Source of the DNA: Biomphalaria glabrata
Taxonomy: Eukaryota; Mollusca; Gastropoda; Planorbidae
Length of the DNA stretch: 64,000 nucleotides
Assembly (NCBI RefSeq): GCF_947242115.1
Contig: NC_074723.1
Location: 28,917,043-28,981,042, forward strand
Direction of reading: 5' to 3'
The notes beneath the pieces are model-generated. The model was not told where the DNA came from and searched no databases. It saw only the letters and a list, made by a program, of their open reading frames with translations. Position 1 is the stretch's first letter, and the number at the start of each line of letters is the position of its first letter. A program made the translations under genes and the position numbers. This document shows positions 38,101 to 48,539 of the stretch, piece by piece.

Positions 38101-41100
38101 ATGTCAAACTGTCCATCCTCCCTGGTTGTGGTCTTCTGAACTTTTCCATTGAACTCTTTGTTCATCATCTACGTGGAAACAATGAAATCAGGAATCAGAA
38201 CTATTCATAAAAACAATGCAATATTGTGTGTTACTTGTTGAGATAATATATTGAACAGCAGCACAGGCATTTTTGTTTTCTGTAACCCATCCAATTATTA
38301 CTCATGTCAATGTACAATATAAATGACAGATAAGATATATATGGAGGTGAAGTAAAATTCTTTTCAAGATCCACCATTCTATGTAGTGGAATGACTCAAT
38401 AGAAAGATGCATAGAAGTTGGGTTTCATTGGGTATTTCCTTAGTGACACAACAGTATATTAAAAAGTTAGAACTGAAATAGGTTAGGGAAAATAACGGAC
38501 AAAAGACGAAGAGACAGTTACAGTGAATTTTGAAGACATGGACTGTGCCCTTCTTTATGTAATAATGTTTTGTATATAAAAAGTCCGGATTTTCTTATTC
38601 TATACTAAATTATAGCTATTCATTCTGTTGTTTGGTTTGGACATTTAAGGACTCGTAGATATCAAGTAAACAGTTTGTTATACCACATATCCATTGAACT
38701 AGATATGCCAACAACAGTAGTTTCTGTGGCCAATGGTTAACAAGTTTCCTAGGAACCAAGTCTGATTGACAAACACCTTTTCTTTTGATGCCTGGTGAGT
38801 TCAGGCAAGCCCAAAAATTTAAAAACAACAACCAAATATAAAAACAATTTTTTAAAAAGCAACGCTTATATAAGGGGAAAACCCACATAATTACTGCCAG
38901 GCAGTTCAATAACTAAGTTAATATTTTTATTGATTTATGTATTGTCTTCGACAATGAATAATTGTGCAAAATCTCTGCATGATAAATGTAAAAGATTTAT
39001 ACCAGACAGACTAAAAACTATGATTTCTTTAGTTTGGACCAAGACGCCAGCAATGCGTGAAATAACAAATGTAATACATTTCAATAAGACAAGAATATTA
39101 ACCTGCATTCCATAACAAATGCCTAATACTGGTAGACTACATTTGAATATATCAGGGTCATACTCAGGAGCAGATGGGTCATTCACTGAGCTTGGACCTC
39201 CAGAGATTATAATTGCCCTGAAATCATACATAAATCTGTTGATGTTTTTTTCTAAGGATAAATTTGTGATCAAATATTTATTTCAACATTAAAGAACTTA
39301 TTTGGAAAATGATTTAAAATCAAGAATACAACTAAAAATAACATCAGGTAATGAAGTTCTCGGACCAGGTTGATGTTGATTTATCTTAACTTTTTTTTCT
39401 TTGCTTAGTCACAGCTTAATAAAAATTTTATTTACATTATGAATTGATTAATTACATTGTATTACATAAGCACAACAAAGTAAAACCAACATCTGCTACT
39501 ATGCATGTATTTATAATAATATATACATTTATATACTGATGAATATTAATAATGCTATTATTGACATAACAAAAGAGTACTTTTATCCAAAAAACTTACA
39601 AGTATCCCTTTTCTTTGATGACATAGGCAGGAGTGTCCAGGGGCATAATATCACAGTCAACATTAAGTTCTCTCACCTTCCTGTCAATCACCTGAGTGGA
39701 GACAAAACAGAGTTTACTTACAAAAATTTAGAATGTGTGGCTGAGTGACCTAAACTGATTAGCTACGTAGCAAGGGGGCTTGAGTTCAAATCCCAATTCG
39801 AGCTAAGTTGTGTATGCTGATCACCCATAAGAGATTGGACCAAAGCACACTGAGCATGCATGAAAGGTGCAATACAAAATATTCTCACAGCACATGTATC
39901 AGATGAAGTTAAAACATCTTGGATCTAATTCTGATACTTCACTCTCACACTATCATTACTCAGCATATTTATCAAATAAAGTTTAATATCTAATTACACT
40001 TCTTTACTCTCAGACTAAGTTCCAATGACTCTGACCTTCATCCTTTTTTTCAAATTTAATAATTGGGACTATTCAAAAGAACCATATTTGTGATGATGAT
40101 CCATATACCAATTCATCTGTCAACAAAACTCCTTTTTCTAGCTAGATCTATAAGCCCTATGTGATATTTTAAATGAATAATTGACTAAGTGTATAAAAGA
40201 ATAAAAGATTTTTAAAAATATTAAAATTTAAAAAAAAATTGTTGTTTTTTTTATGTATATTATATATTTAAATGACAAACAGACATAGTTATTTCCCTCT
40301 TTTCCCCTTAAAAGCTACTGCTAATATCTACATTTGTTATAGAATTAAATTTTTTAAAATTTTACATTGAGTTCACATTAAATTAAAATTGATCTTTTTT
40401 TAAATGGTCATGTTTGAATCTTGGGACCAAAATCAATAAACTGACAGCTGCCTGTCCACATTTGAAGGTCAAAGAAATGATTTCCAGAATGTGAAAAAGA
40501 AATATTGCTCATTTAAAACATTCAGAACAAAACTCAAGGTTTAGAGCTTTTAAGATTTATTTGTGCTAGTATAAAACTTCCAGGTGAAAACTACACTGAA
40601 GTTGTAGACAACATTGTAATAGCATATGAACACCTTGGCTTCTGAACTACATTAACAATGTATTGCCTAAATTCCCATGTTGATTTATTTCCAACTTATT
40701 AGGAGGACATAAGTGACACACACAGTCAGAGACTCCACAAACATATTGTTTTAACTCCAGTGGCGGACTGAAAGGGTTAATGTGTGTGCAGCCTACTGAT
40801 ACACATGACTCAGGGCTATCACACAGGTCAGGGTTGTTGAACAAAGGACAGTACTGCTAATGCATGCAAGTATGACATGTGCTGTGGTCACGTGACCAAA
40901 AGTCTTTACAGTCGAGAGACAGTGTGTAAGAAAGGACAGTTGAGTCCAGGACAGCAAGAGAAGGACTGTGCTGTACCTTGGGAGTTCTTGAAAATGTAGC
41001 TGTACGAGCTAGAGAGACTTGTAGTGATTAGTTAGGCAGTTCTGTAGTGTAGCAAAGCATTTTAAGTTAGTGTAGCCAATTGTGTTTATTGGCTGTTGTT

Positions 41101-41889
41101 GATGTAATTGTAAATTAAATCGCCACATAGTTTATTGAAGATCTAGTTGTCAAGTTCTTGTGTTAGATGTGCTGTGTTGTGTTGTTGAGCAGTGTTTGCA
41201 GAAGGCCTGGTAGAGAAGATCATAACAATATTTTTGCAATGGAGAACAGACAGCAAGGTAACTGGAATCCTACCATGGTGGAGGACTACTGTTGGTATGA
41301 GCAAAGGAAAAATTTAAGTGCATAACAAAAAGCCTCTTTTGACAGCGCTGATCCTGTTATAAGAATTCTGACTTCTGCACACTTGATTTAGTAGTATTAA
41401 ACAAACACTTTTGTTAGAAAGAAGACTTTAAAGAAGTTGTTTTTATATTGCCCAAAGATATTATAACGATTGCCCTACAATATAATTGTTGTTGCTGTGT
41501 GATATAAAAACTCATTAGTTATTCACATCTATTATGAAGTTAAAGGGAACACACACAAAAATTGTGTCAAGGAGAAAAAAAAGCTTCTGACATTTGTTAA
41601 GTTAAAGGGAACACACACAAAAATTGTGTCAAGAAGAAAAAAAGCTTTTGTCATTTGTTAAGTTTACTTTATTGTTATGTATAACACAGTTTTAGAACTA
41701 GTATCTTTTGGGATACAAAAAGCTTGATGTTTTTATTTAAAGGTTTGGCTAAAATCAAGTATAATAATATATTACAAAAAAAACCCAGTACTTTACCTTC
41801 CCATACTGTGCTCCAGCGTCCAAAATGACAATTTTCTCATGTTGAGATTCACCGCCGCCATTGACATGGCCATCAACTTTGCCATTCAT
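29175..41889 (-). CDS. GMP synthase (glutamine-hydrolysing), 17 coding exons
   Basis: GMPS aminates XMP to GMP using glutamine and ATP, the last step of guanylate synthesis, in the cytosol. Exons in order are 41889-41797, 39691-39600, 39217-39103, 38168-38071, 37781-37678, 36913-36720, 36317-36152, 35879-35728, 35270-35210, 34743-34631, 34425-34320, 33776-33661, 32808-32683, 32218-32103, 31328-31175, 31024-30875 and 29276-29175 (TAG). All join in phase into 685 residues; from memory the human enzyme has 693. The glutaminase domain (about 20-210) has LGICYGMQ with nucleophile Cys96, and FHPE with His182 and Glu184. The ATP pyrophosphatase P-loop is LSGGVDST (235-242), with HIDNGFMRK after it. 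[14 protein letters not shown] and the C terminus [14 protein letters not shown] are conserved. The start [13 protein letters not shown] lies two bases after an AG acceptor, so an upstream noncoding exon is expected. The donors of exons 4 and 6 lie in tandem duplications. Introns hold SINEs, a minisatellite and an LTR fossil. Confidence 0.97.
29404..29800. repeat. 22-bp minisatellite in the last GMPS intron
   Basis: About sixteen head-to-tail units of tatggagggtaagacagact plus ag (22 bp) lie between the last two coding exons, starting about 130 bp upstream of the last exon. The first few units are shorter and more variable and the rest nearly identical, so the array has expanded recently. Confidence 0.95.
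29810..30088 (-). repeat. tRNA-derived SINE, family S1, in the last GMPS intron
   Basis: The minus strand reads a tRNA-like head with the B box GGTTTGAATCT, then GAAGACTGGAATTTTGAATT, CTAATGGGCATCTGACATTA, AAAGTAAAGGTGGTTGG and CTGAAAGGGCAC. It abuts the 22-bp minisatellite. It is sense to the GMPS transcript. Confidence 0.8.
31494..31735 (+). repeat. tRNA-derived SINE, family S1, in GMPS intron 14
   Basis: The copy starts aggaggcaaggtgagtggta, a tRNA A-box-like head, has the B box ggtttgaatcc at 31550, and then aagactgggatt, aatttcgggatctttagggt, ctggtcacgtgacaccc and ends at ctgaaaggga. It is the most complete plus-strand copy and is antisense to GMPS. Confidence 0.85.
33812..33978 (-). 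repeat. tRNA-derived SINE, family S2, in GMPS intron 11
   Basis: The minus strand starts GGATGGCTGCCTGGTCGTGC (A-box head), then GCGCGCTTGACTGTCG and the B box GGTTCAAACCC, and ends in the 3' block ATTATCTTCAACTTTGAAGG and ACATGTAAAACA. It begins about 30 bp upstream of the acceptor of the exon carrying [10 protein letters not shown], so it sits very close to a splice site. Confidence 0.85.
36556..36769 (-). repeat. Four tandem copies of the GMPS exon 6 end with its splice donor
   Basis: Units starting at 36556, 36610, 36663 and 36716 (periods 54, 53, 53) each carry the same 3' exon sequence encoding [16 protein letters not shown] followed by a donor. The copy at 36716-36769 is in the real exon. 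The next two downstream copies keep a perfect GTAAGT and the last has GTAAAC. The 6-bp donor overlaps the start of the next unit, so AGTCTTG serves both as intron start and as exon-copy start. Confidence 0.9.
37440..37645 (+). repeat. Degenerate SINE, family S1, in GMPS intron 5
   Basis: The blocks ttcaaaccccattaaagatt, gataggtacctgacatttgt, aataaaggcggttgt and ttatctgcc with ctgaaaggaaaa follow the S1 order with many substitutions. Confidence 0.55.
37975..38095 (-). repeat. 71-bp tandem duplication covering the GMPS exon 4 donor
   Basis: The block gaatgaaggatagtgaaatc plus aatagcttacttaaatagag plus tgcaactaa occurs twice, with donors at 38069-38070 (used by exon 4) and at 37998-37999. The duplicated block includes the last bases of exon 4 and the flanking intron. 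Confidence 0.85.
38905..38995 (-). repeat. Fragment of snail repeat family R1 in GMPS intron 3
   Basis: The stretch attgatttatgtattgtctt plus cgacaatgaataattgtgca plus aaatctctgcatg matches the inverted R1 middle block at 42.5 and 51.95 kb. Confidence 0.5.
39735..39880 (+). repeat. Possible tRNA-derived SINE of another family (S3) in GMPS intron 1
   Basis: It shows a tRNA-like head (gtggctgagtgacctaaact) and a B-box-like gagttcaaatcccaa, followed by tgctgatcaccc and gagattggaccaaagcac. It does not match the tails of S1 or S2, so it is set apart. The long first coding intron (39692-41796) otherwise holds AT-rich DNA and an LTR fossil. Confidence 0.45.
40865..41226 (+). mobile_element. LTR fossil in GMPS intron 1
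   Basis: The last part (gttgtcaagttcttgtg ... gtttgcagaaggcctggtag ... cataaca) matches the 3' end of the LTR fossil at 20.27-21.16 kb block by block. Upstream, repeated gagagacagtg and ggacag blocks recall the U3/R of the same group. It looks like a solo or truncated LTR; the left end and target duplication are not certain. Confidence 0.45.
41541..41662. repeat. 62-bp tandem duplication in GMPS intron 1
   Basis: Two nearly identical units begin ttaaagggaacacacacaaa and end gacatttgttaag or gtcatttgttaag, with two or three differences. Confidence 0.9.
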
Positions 41890-42289
41890 TGCTGGGACAC
41901 AAACAACACGTTAATGAATACTGCAGTCTTAAAACTAACCTACTAAGATTGTTGACAAAGCCTGTACAAATCTATAGTGATGTACTTATAATTTAATCAT
42001 GATTATCTCCATAAACCACTATATCAATTACATAAACAAGAAGAGATAAGTGAAGGTAAACATTTTTTTGTAATGAACTGGCAAAAAAACAACAACATTA
42101 TTTGGATATCAGGCTGGTTATTGAACTACCTTCAAGTCACAGCAGAATGTTATAAAGTTTTTGATTTAAGTAAAAAAAACAACAACAATTGTTAAGATAT
42201 TAAAGCATTTTTATATTCTTTATTATATAAACATTGGATTAACAAGCAAAATTTAAAAAAATCGTCCTTAAAACTATATCTACCAATAA

Positions 42290-42600
42290 TGTACAAGTTA
42301 TTTCCCTTGTTCAATATCAAACAAAATAATTAATTACCATTAATTAATTGTTTAAAGTGACAGCTTGATCAAAGAATGCATGAGGGAGAAAAAGAGTTAT
42401 TTGAGGGGACTAAACCCAACAAATTTAGCCATATATGTGAAGCATTAGTTTCCCCTGTAAAGAATTACCAGTAATTAATTGGTTACTTTAAAAAAAATAT
42501 TCATGTCTTGTCTATGTCAATGAATAATTGTGCGAAGTTTCAGCTTGATCCAAGAATAAGTGTGGGAGAGATAGCGAGTACACACTTTTTACCAGAGAGA
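42290..42600 (-). repeat. Two copies of snail repeat family R1
   Basis: The plus strand has ttatttcccttgttcaatat and aataattaattaccattaat, then cagcttgatcaaagaat. A second copy follows with agtttcccctgtaaagaatt, ccagtaattaattggttact, catgtcttgtctatgtcaat and ttgatccaagaataagtgtg. Both are inverted relative to the 55-kb copies. The first copy lacks the middle part. Confidence 0.65.
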
Positions 42601-42654
42601 CAGCTTTGTAAAAATATTTAATCCTGTTTTACATATATACCATCTGTTAGATCT

Positions 42655-42910
42655 CTTATATTATACTGATGTTCCTTCAAAAGAGAAGATAATTATGTCT
42701 TATGTATATCCAAACATTAATCTAGTTATGCATGTTAATAAGAGATTTAAAATCTACTTATTAGTTTTGCTGACTGATCAGGAAGCTTGTTCCATGCTTT
42801 ATTAGCATGAGGGAAGAAAGAAGACTTGTATGAATTTGTCCTAGCATATGGAACAAGAAATGTGCCTTTATCTTTCTTTATGAGACTAATGCTAATTACA
42901 TATTTTGTTT
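42655..42910. repeat. Unclassified repeat sharing blocks with 12.2-12.3 kb and S2
   Basis: The start (gatgttccttcaaaagagaa gataattatg) recalls the S2 SINE tail. Later agaagcttgttc-like and ggaacaagaaatgtgcctt blocks resemble gggaataagaaatgtgcctc at 12.3 kb. The family is not recognised. Confidence 0.35.
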
Positions 42911-43099
42911 AAAAAATTGCCCCGGAAGTGGTTCGCTTTGGCAGGTAACAAAAAAGGCAGGTTTCAAAAAATATTTTCAGAAAGAGTATCAGTAACTATG
43001 AACTACAAACTATCAATAACTACAACTCTATCTCCGTCGATACAAAAAGAAGAGACATGCTTTCGTTTTTTTTTACAAAAAATCTAAAATCATTTGTAT

Positions 43100-43385
43100 A
43101 AATGTGTTAAACATAGGGTAAAATGTCATCTCCCTTACTAAATTGTCTCCCGTGTTTTTTTTACTATTATTAGTGAATAGTTGTAAAAATGGTGTATTTT
43201 TATTTTAAAAAGAATGCTTGCATAGTTGAAAGAAAAAAGTAGCAGTTGCATCAGAACTTTGTAAGGTCTAAAAAATCATGATGTCGGATTTTAAATATCT
43301 TTTCTAGTTTATGAGATCTAAATGGGATGGACAGACAGACCACACAAAACTAATAGCGGCTATTTCCCTTTCGGGGGCTGCTTAA
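43100..43385 (-). repeat. Dispersed repeat ending in CAGCCCCCGAAAGGGAAA, copy 1
   Basis: Inverted, it reads gcccccgaaagggaaa, then ctattagttttgtgtgg, a ctgtctgtcc block, gatctcataaactagaaaag, and atccgacatcatgattttt. The same order occurs on the plus strand at 60.82-61.14 kb. No coding sense was found. Confidence 0.75.
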
Positions 43386-44379
43386 AAACACATGCAGACA
43401 AAAGTGTTATAGCCTTCATACCTTTAAAACTACTTTCTTTCATCAAAAACTTCTTTTTGTGTCTACATAACTTGATATTACAAATTACATTTCTAATTAG
43501 TGTATTGTTGTTCTAGGCCTAAAAAGCTATACATTGAATAGTGCTTAGGGAAAGAGTCCACTGTAACATGAATGAGGATAAGCTACTACAAGCTACGGAA
43601 TCTGGTGAGGCCAACGAGAAAGGTAAAACAAGAAAAACATAATAAATACTTTTTAAAAATAACAAAGCTTATACAAAGTGTAATTGTATCAATAGATATG
43701 CACCCAAAATCAGCCAACAGATAAACCTCAATAAAATCATATGGGCTACTGGTACTCTCATCAGCATTAGTCAAACACAACATCATAGAATATGAGATTC
43801 GCAGGATATATCCTTAGACAAATAATAACACTTTCTCCAAATACATAACATAGAGGTTTAAAAAATAGAAAGCGAAAACAGAGCCATCTTAATCTAAAAT
43901 AATACTAGATTGGAAGAATCTAAAAATGTTGCTTGTGACAATGACCCATTTCTGCAGAGAGAGCATTCTATCCAATGCACCGAACAGCATGGGAAGATTG
44001 CAGCCTAAGTTTTAATTATTACAGTGTTGGTTTGTATTTAATGGATTTAAGATCAAATGTTTATTTATTTTGTTTTTATGTTTGACTATTTAATTAAACC
44101 ATTAGCCACATTTTTAAATAGCAGCAAGAAATGTGTAATTGCTTAAGTTTAATGCAATGTCTAGTTGATAAAAAATCTTGCAGTGAAGTTGCATTGATTC
44201 CCTTAAATTCATGACCAATTATGGATTTAATTTTCTTAGATCTAAATTATCTCAGGTAAAAAACCATGCCGGAGAAAAAAACAAAAACATTGTAAAGCAT
44301 TGGGCGTTTTCTTTGAAATGAAACACTGTTCATATTGTCAATAGTGTATTGCTATCACAACATCATCTGTACAAATGTT

Positions 44380-44540
44380 TGATTTACATGTTTTGGATGT
44401 TGAGAGAACCTACATCCTAGCCCAAACCTCCAGCAGAACATCTGGGGATGGCAGCGAGCAAGGTATGAATCAAGGACCATAAAGATGACCACACGAGAGC
44501 CCAGTGCGCATACCGCATGATCAGGCAGCCATCTTGGCAT
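44380..44540 (-). repeat. tRNA-derived SINE, family S2
   Basis: The plus strand has tttacatgttttggatgtt, catcctagcccaaacctcca, gggatggcagcgagcaagg, tatgaatcaagga and caggcagccatct. The B box is degraded and a short deletion removes the ccttcaa block. Confidence 0.7.
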
Positions 44541-44879
44541 AGACATCTAGCCAAGCTTATTCAATTTAGTCATTGAGGAACATACAAAAGCACTGATAAC
44601 AGCAGTTTAGAGTTCTTAATCAAATTTAACATGGTGATCCCAGATTATCTTTTTTTTTTCAACTGTAAATTTTCAACCTTTTAAAAGAAATTAATAATAT
44701 TGTTGTACAAGGTACAAGGATAAATTAGGTGCAGTGGGAAATCTTTCTACAAGTTCTTAAATGAAAGCTTTATAAGTGCATTGACATTTTTATTAAACCA
44801 CCTATGACATCTAGATTAAATAGTATATACATATTGGTTCCGCAAGGTTGTTAACCCAGGAAGTGCTAATGGTCTTAAA

Positions 44880-45425
44880 CCCATCATTACCTATAAAATG
44901 CTTCCAATGAAATGAGTCTCAAATAGCCTCTGACAACCAGTCCAACTCCTGGCCTTCACCTGTGGTTCAGTTACTGAGCCTGGCAGAACTGTTACCACAG
45001 ACAGGAGAAGGGGCAAAGGCGAGCAACTGGCGCCTAAACCAGTAAGCTTCGGGTAGGAGGGGCTCATTAGCCTTGGTTGGCTATCCATCTAGGAGCAGGA
45101 AAACTCTAAATCCAAACCTTCGCTGCCTTGAGGCTATACCCAAACATGGGAAGGGCTTCGAGAGACAACCCTGAGGAAAAATCAGGAGCTGGTGCCCCTT
45201 AGGCAGATTGTGGCACACCTTACTACAGCCTGGCAGAGCCTGCGGCGCTACTGATCCCAAACTGTATTGGATATTCCGTTCCTTTGGTCACATCAGCTGC
45301 GCGGAGGGGGAGAACTGCTGTGTGGGCAATATCGTTCCAACCATAAACAATGCCCAGGCTTTCATCTCACTTGCTCTGAGATGAACCATAGTCATTCTAC
45401 GACTGAAGGAGGCCAATAATAATAA
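44880..45425 (+). repeat. LINE 3'-UTR-like repeat
   Basis: A GC-richer island with ggagcaggaaaactctaaat, accttcgctgccttgaggct, gggagaactgctgtgtgggc and ctgaaggaggccaataataa, followed by an AAT/AT tail. I recall this type of sequence at the 3' ends of snail non-LTR retrotransposons, but no reverse-transcriptase frame is present here, so the class is inferred. Confidence 0.45.
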
Positions 45426-45644
45426 TACATTACATTTATATATATATATGACTTGATCAGTCACACCAGATTCTGCCCCATCTCAAGACGAAACCAAAGC
45501 CAGTGACTAATCTGGGTGCATCCATTGTCTGCCGAGACAGAAGAAGGTCAAGATCTAGATCTATTATTTTAGTCCGAGAGATGAGTTGATCATGATAGTC
45601 AAGAGAGGAGATTCTAAATCTATATTTACTGGTACATCAGCTTT

Positions 45645-45780
45645 CTTTGTTTTACATGTTTCTTCTAGCTTCCTTCAGCTTAGAAGGTAATTACATCCTA
45701 GGATGACAGGGGATGTAAGCGAGAAGGGTCCAAGCCATCAAGACCACTCAACAACAGACTAGGCATCTTTTAGCAACAAC
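45645..45780 (-). repeat. tRNA-derived SINE, family S2 (degenerate)
   Basis: tttacatgtttcttctagct, cttccttcagcttagaagg, taattacatcctaggatgac, aggggatgtaagcgagaagg and agactaggcatctttt follow the S2 order on the plus strand. Confidence 0.55.
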
Positions 45781-46042
45781 ATTGGGAATAATTTAGTTCA
45801 ATACTTATGTCTAGATCTAGATCTATTATCTGACATCTTAGTTACTCTAGAGACTCTAGACTCTAGTCTAGGTACTTGCACAGGCAGCCATTTTGGATCT
45901 AAAAACACATTTGACATTAAAACAGTTTACTGTTCAGGTTTTACAGAACTGAAATTAAGCATGCCATAAGAAAAGACATTGCTTTATAACTGAGTGTTTT
46001 TTATTCTTGAGTTTGCTCTTAAGAAAAGAGGTTCCTGTAACG

Positions 46043-46248
46043 CAGCGGTTCTCAACCTTTTATGCTCGGCGACCCGTTTTTACAACCCACCACTCTGCCG
46101 GAACCCCTCCCCCCATACACACTGTAACACACATACAGCAATAGAAGAATAGACAATAACAGTCCATATTTGCAATTGTCTTAGGCAACCCCTGGCAAAT
46201 CGTCAATCGACCTCCAAGGGGGTCGCGACCCATGATTGAGAACCCCTG
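46043..46248. mobile_element. hAT-type MITE, about 206 bp
   Basis: The ends cagcggttctcaacc (46043) and gattgagaacccctg (ending 46248) are imperfect inverted repeats of the CAGNGGTTCTCAACC type used by hAT elements. The flanks ctgtaacg (46035-46042) and ctctaacg (46249-46256) form an 8-bp target duplication with one mismatch. The next block, gctcggcgaccc, pairs with ggtcgcgaccc near the right end. There is no coding capacity. Confidence 0.9.
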
Positions 46249-46259
46249 CTCTAACGGCT

Positions 46260-47560
46260 AGTAAAAAAAAAAGTTTTTTTTTGTCTCTTACTATTTCCAA
46301 GATATTTTAATCAGAAAAATGAGAAATTTTCAAATAACAAGGAAAAAAATATAGATCTCCTTACATATAAATTTCTTAACCATACACTTAGAAAATTCAT
46401 TCAGCTTTCCAATGATACCAAATTTATTATGATTATGATTTTTTTTTTCATTGTTTTTTTTTTTTTGTTCTCATTCAGATACAAAAATCTAGTAGATTCA
46501 AATTTTAAGTCAACGACCCTTTAAAACTTAGCACACTTTTTTCATGTACTAAAATTTCACTAAGGTAGTGATGACCTTTTATCAATTATGCCAGTTTTTT
46601 ACATTAATAAAATAATGTCTACTTTAAAACATGTAAAATTGAATCATCACTTCTTAATACCAGGCAATATCATTGATTATTAACATAAAGTATAATAAAG
46701 ATCTGTATGCTTGGCAGTTCTTTTAGACTGTCTGTCGATGTTGAGACACAAGTAGCTAAAATCTGTAAATCTAGCTATCTAAAATAATAAATATTTTTGA
46801 ACCAATAATGCTAGCATCATAAATTAGGTGTTGTTGGAAAGCATTTTTCATCTTCTTTCATTCTATATTCTATTACATATTCTTTGGTGGTATAGGATTA
46901 ATCATTAATTAAAATGTTTTGATGCAACTACCTACTCTAGTCCCACTCATAGTCATACTGTATAATTATAATATATATATAAGTTTAAAAATCAGTGTCA
47001 ATGACTTCAATCATCAGTTACCATAGTAGACAGTGTGTACAATAACAATGTATAATTATAATAACAATGATAAAATCTAGATCTAGAGTCTAGAGGTAGT
47101 CAAATCTAGTCCTACACTCCTACAGATCTGCTTTTGAACACATACATCTTTGTATTTCAAAAGCCACTATCTAGAATAATCTAGATCTAGCTAGATGATC
47201 TTCAGATTATTCCTCTATAAGTAGTAATACTCCATCTACTCCATCTAGTATATAAGTCTATACCTAGTATTTATAATATAGCACTGCAGGCTTATAGATA
47301 TAGATCTAGTTACAGTATATATAGATCTAGTAATAATATAGATTATAGTCATTATAGACTCATTATAGACAACATACGAACATACTGAATATAGATCTAG
47401 AATCGATCTAATAAAATCTAATTATTTTTAGAATATTAATAGTTTAGCTTATTATTTAATCATAAATTAAATCATAAATAAATTAATGATAATTAGAGGT
47501 CTATCATCATGATTGTCATGATAATAAATAATATAATCGGTAATAGTTTAGATACGCAGA
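46260..47560. other. AT-rich region with TAGATC tracts, no gene seen
   Basis: Homopolymer T and A runs dominate the first half. The second half (47060-47560) is made of tctagatctag and tagatctagtaata runs like those at 12.7-13.0 kb. Confidence 0.6.
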
Positions 47561-47599
47561 TACCTTTGCCGACCACAGTGTTGTTTGTTAACAATATTT

Positions 47600-47755
47600 A
47601 TCTCCCTTACCTATATTGAACTTTCAATAACTTTTTTTAAAGAGAGTTTTTGTTCTTATGCTGTCAACTTATGATTTTTTAAGTGTATTTACTGAAATGA
47701 AGGTCTAAATAAAATGTTATTAATAAATTGATGAACTTGTTGTTTCTTCTTTTTT
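47600..47755. repeat. Left half of the split repeat (copy of 13.77-13.91 kb, inverted)
   Basis: The stretch aacttttttaaagagagt, ttgttcttatgctgtcaact, tgattttttaagtgtattta and gttgtttcttctttttttt is the reverse complement of 13735-13905 with modest divergence. It stops abruptly near 47755. Confidence 0.7.
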
Positions 47756-48539
47756 TTCTACTTATGAAATTATTAATTAAAAAATATATGTTAACAATTA
47801 GATCTATAATTAATATATTAACTCACCAAGCAAAGCGAAATAATGATAACAAATATGCATGAATTAAATGAAATGAAACACGCATCTAGATATACATGTT
47901 ATGTTTAATTATTATTATTTTTTGAACAAAATTATGCATTATGACTTAGTGATCTTTTTAGAGCAATGACAATAAATGATATAGATCTAGTACGGGAAAC
48001 TTATTATTATAAGAAATAATACTTTTATGTTTATCTGTTGATGATTAAGACTACAGTTAGATCTATACATTTCTAACGAATTTTGAGCGCTATTTTCGTA
48101 AAATCACACCACGAAGAGAAAGAATTTTATGAAGCTGACACAGATCAGTGTCCCTTTCTCTTTCGCCGTGAGGTCTTCTGAGTGGAGTCTACTGTCTACC
48201 AGAGATTTTTTGGCGTGTGTTTTATGATCAGATAGGACTAATGTCTGTGTTTATAACTCTTACCACTAACTCTGGCTCCACCTCTCTTGGAGGGAGGATA
48301 GGTCGAGTGTAACTAGATCACGAACGTCTTTGTTAAACGTTACATAGCACCTGTTAAACTATCATGTTTCACAATCTGAAATTTACTTTGCATAGAGTGG
48401 GGAACAAAAGCCAATGTATAAAGAAACAGGTAAGAAGCATATACACTACTATTTAGATAATTTATGCATCTTTACTTTCGGAGTTCATTAAAAAAAAAAA
48501 CCTCCTCACCTATTACACTAAATTTGTTTAAGATGTGTA

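Noticed and set aside
41227-41330. Short frame [20 protein letters not shown] next to the LTR fossil in GMPS intron 1
   Set aside because: It looks like a remnant of some mobile-element protein, but it is too short to assign and is not a host exon.
43569-43640. Possible first exon MNEDKLLQATESGEANEK followed by a GTAAAA donor
   Set aside because: It is short and looks plausible, but no downstream exon on the plus strand continues it, so it cannot be supported.
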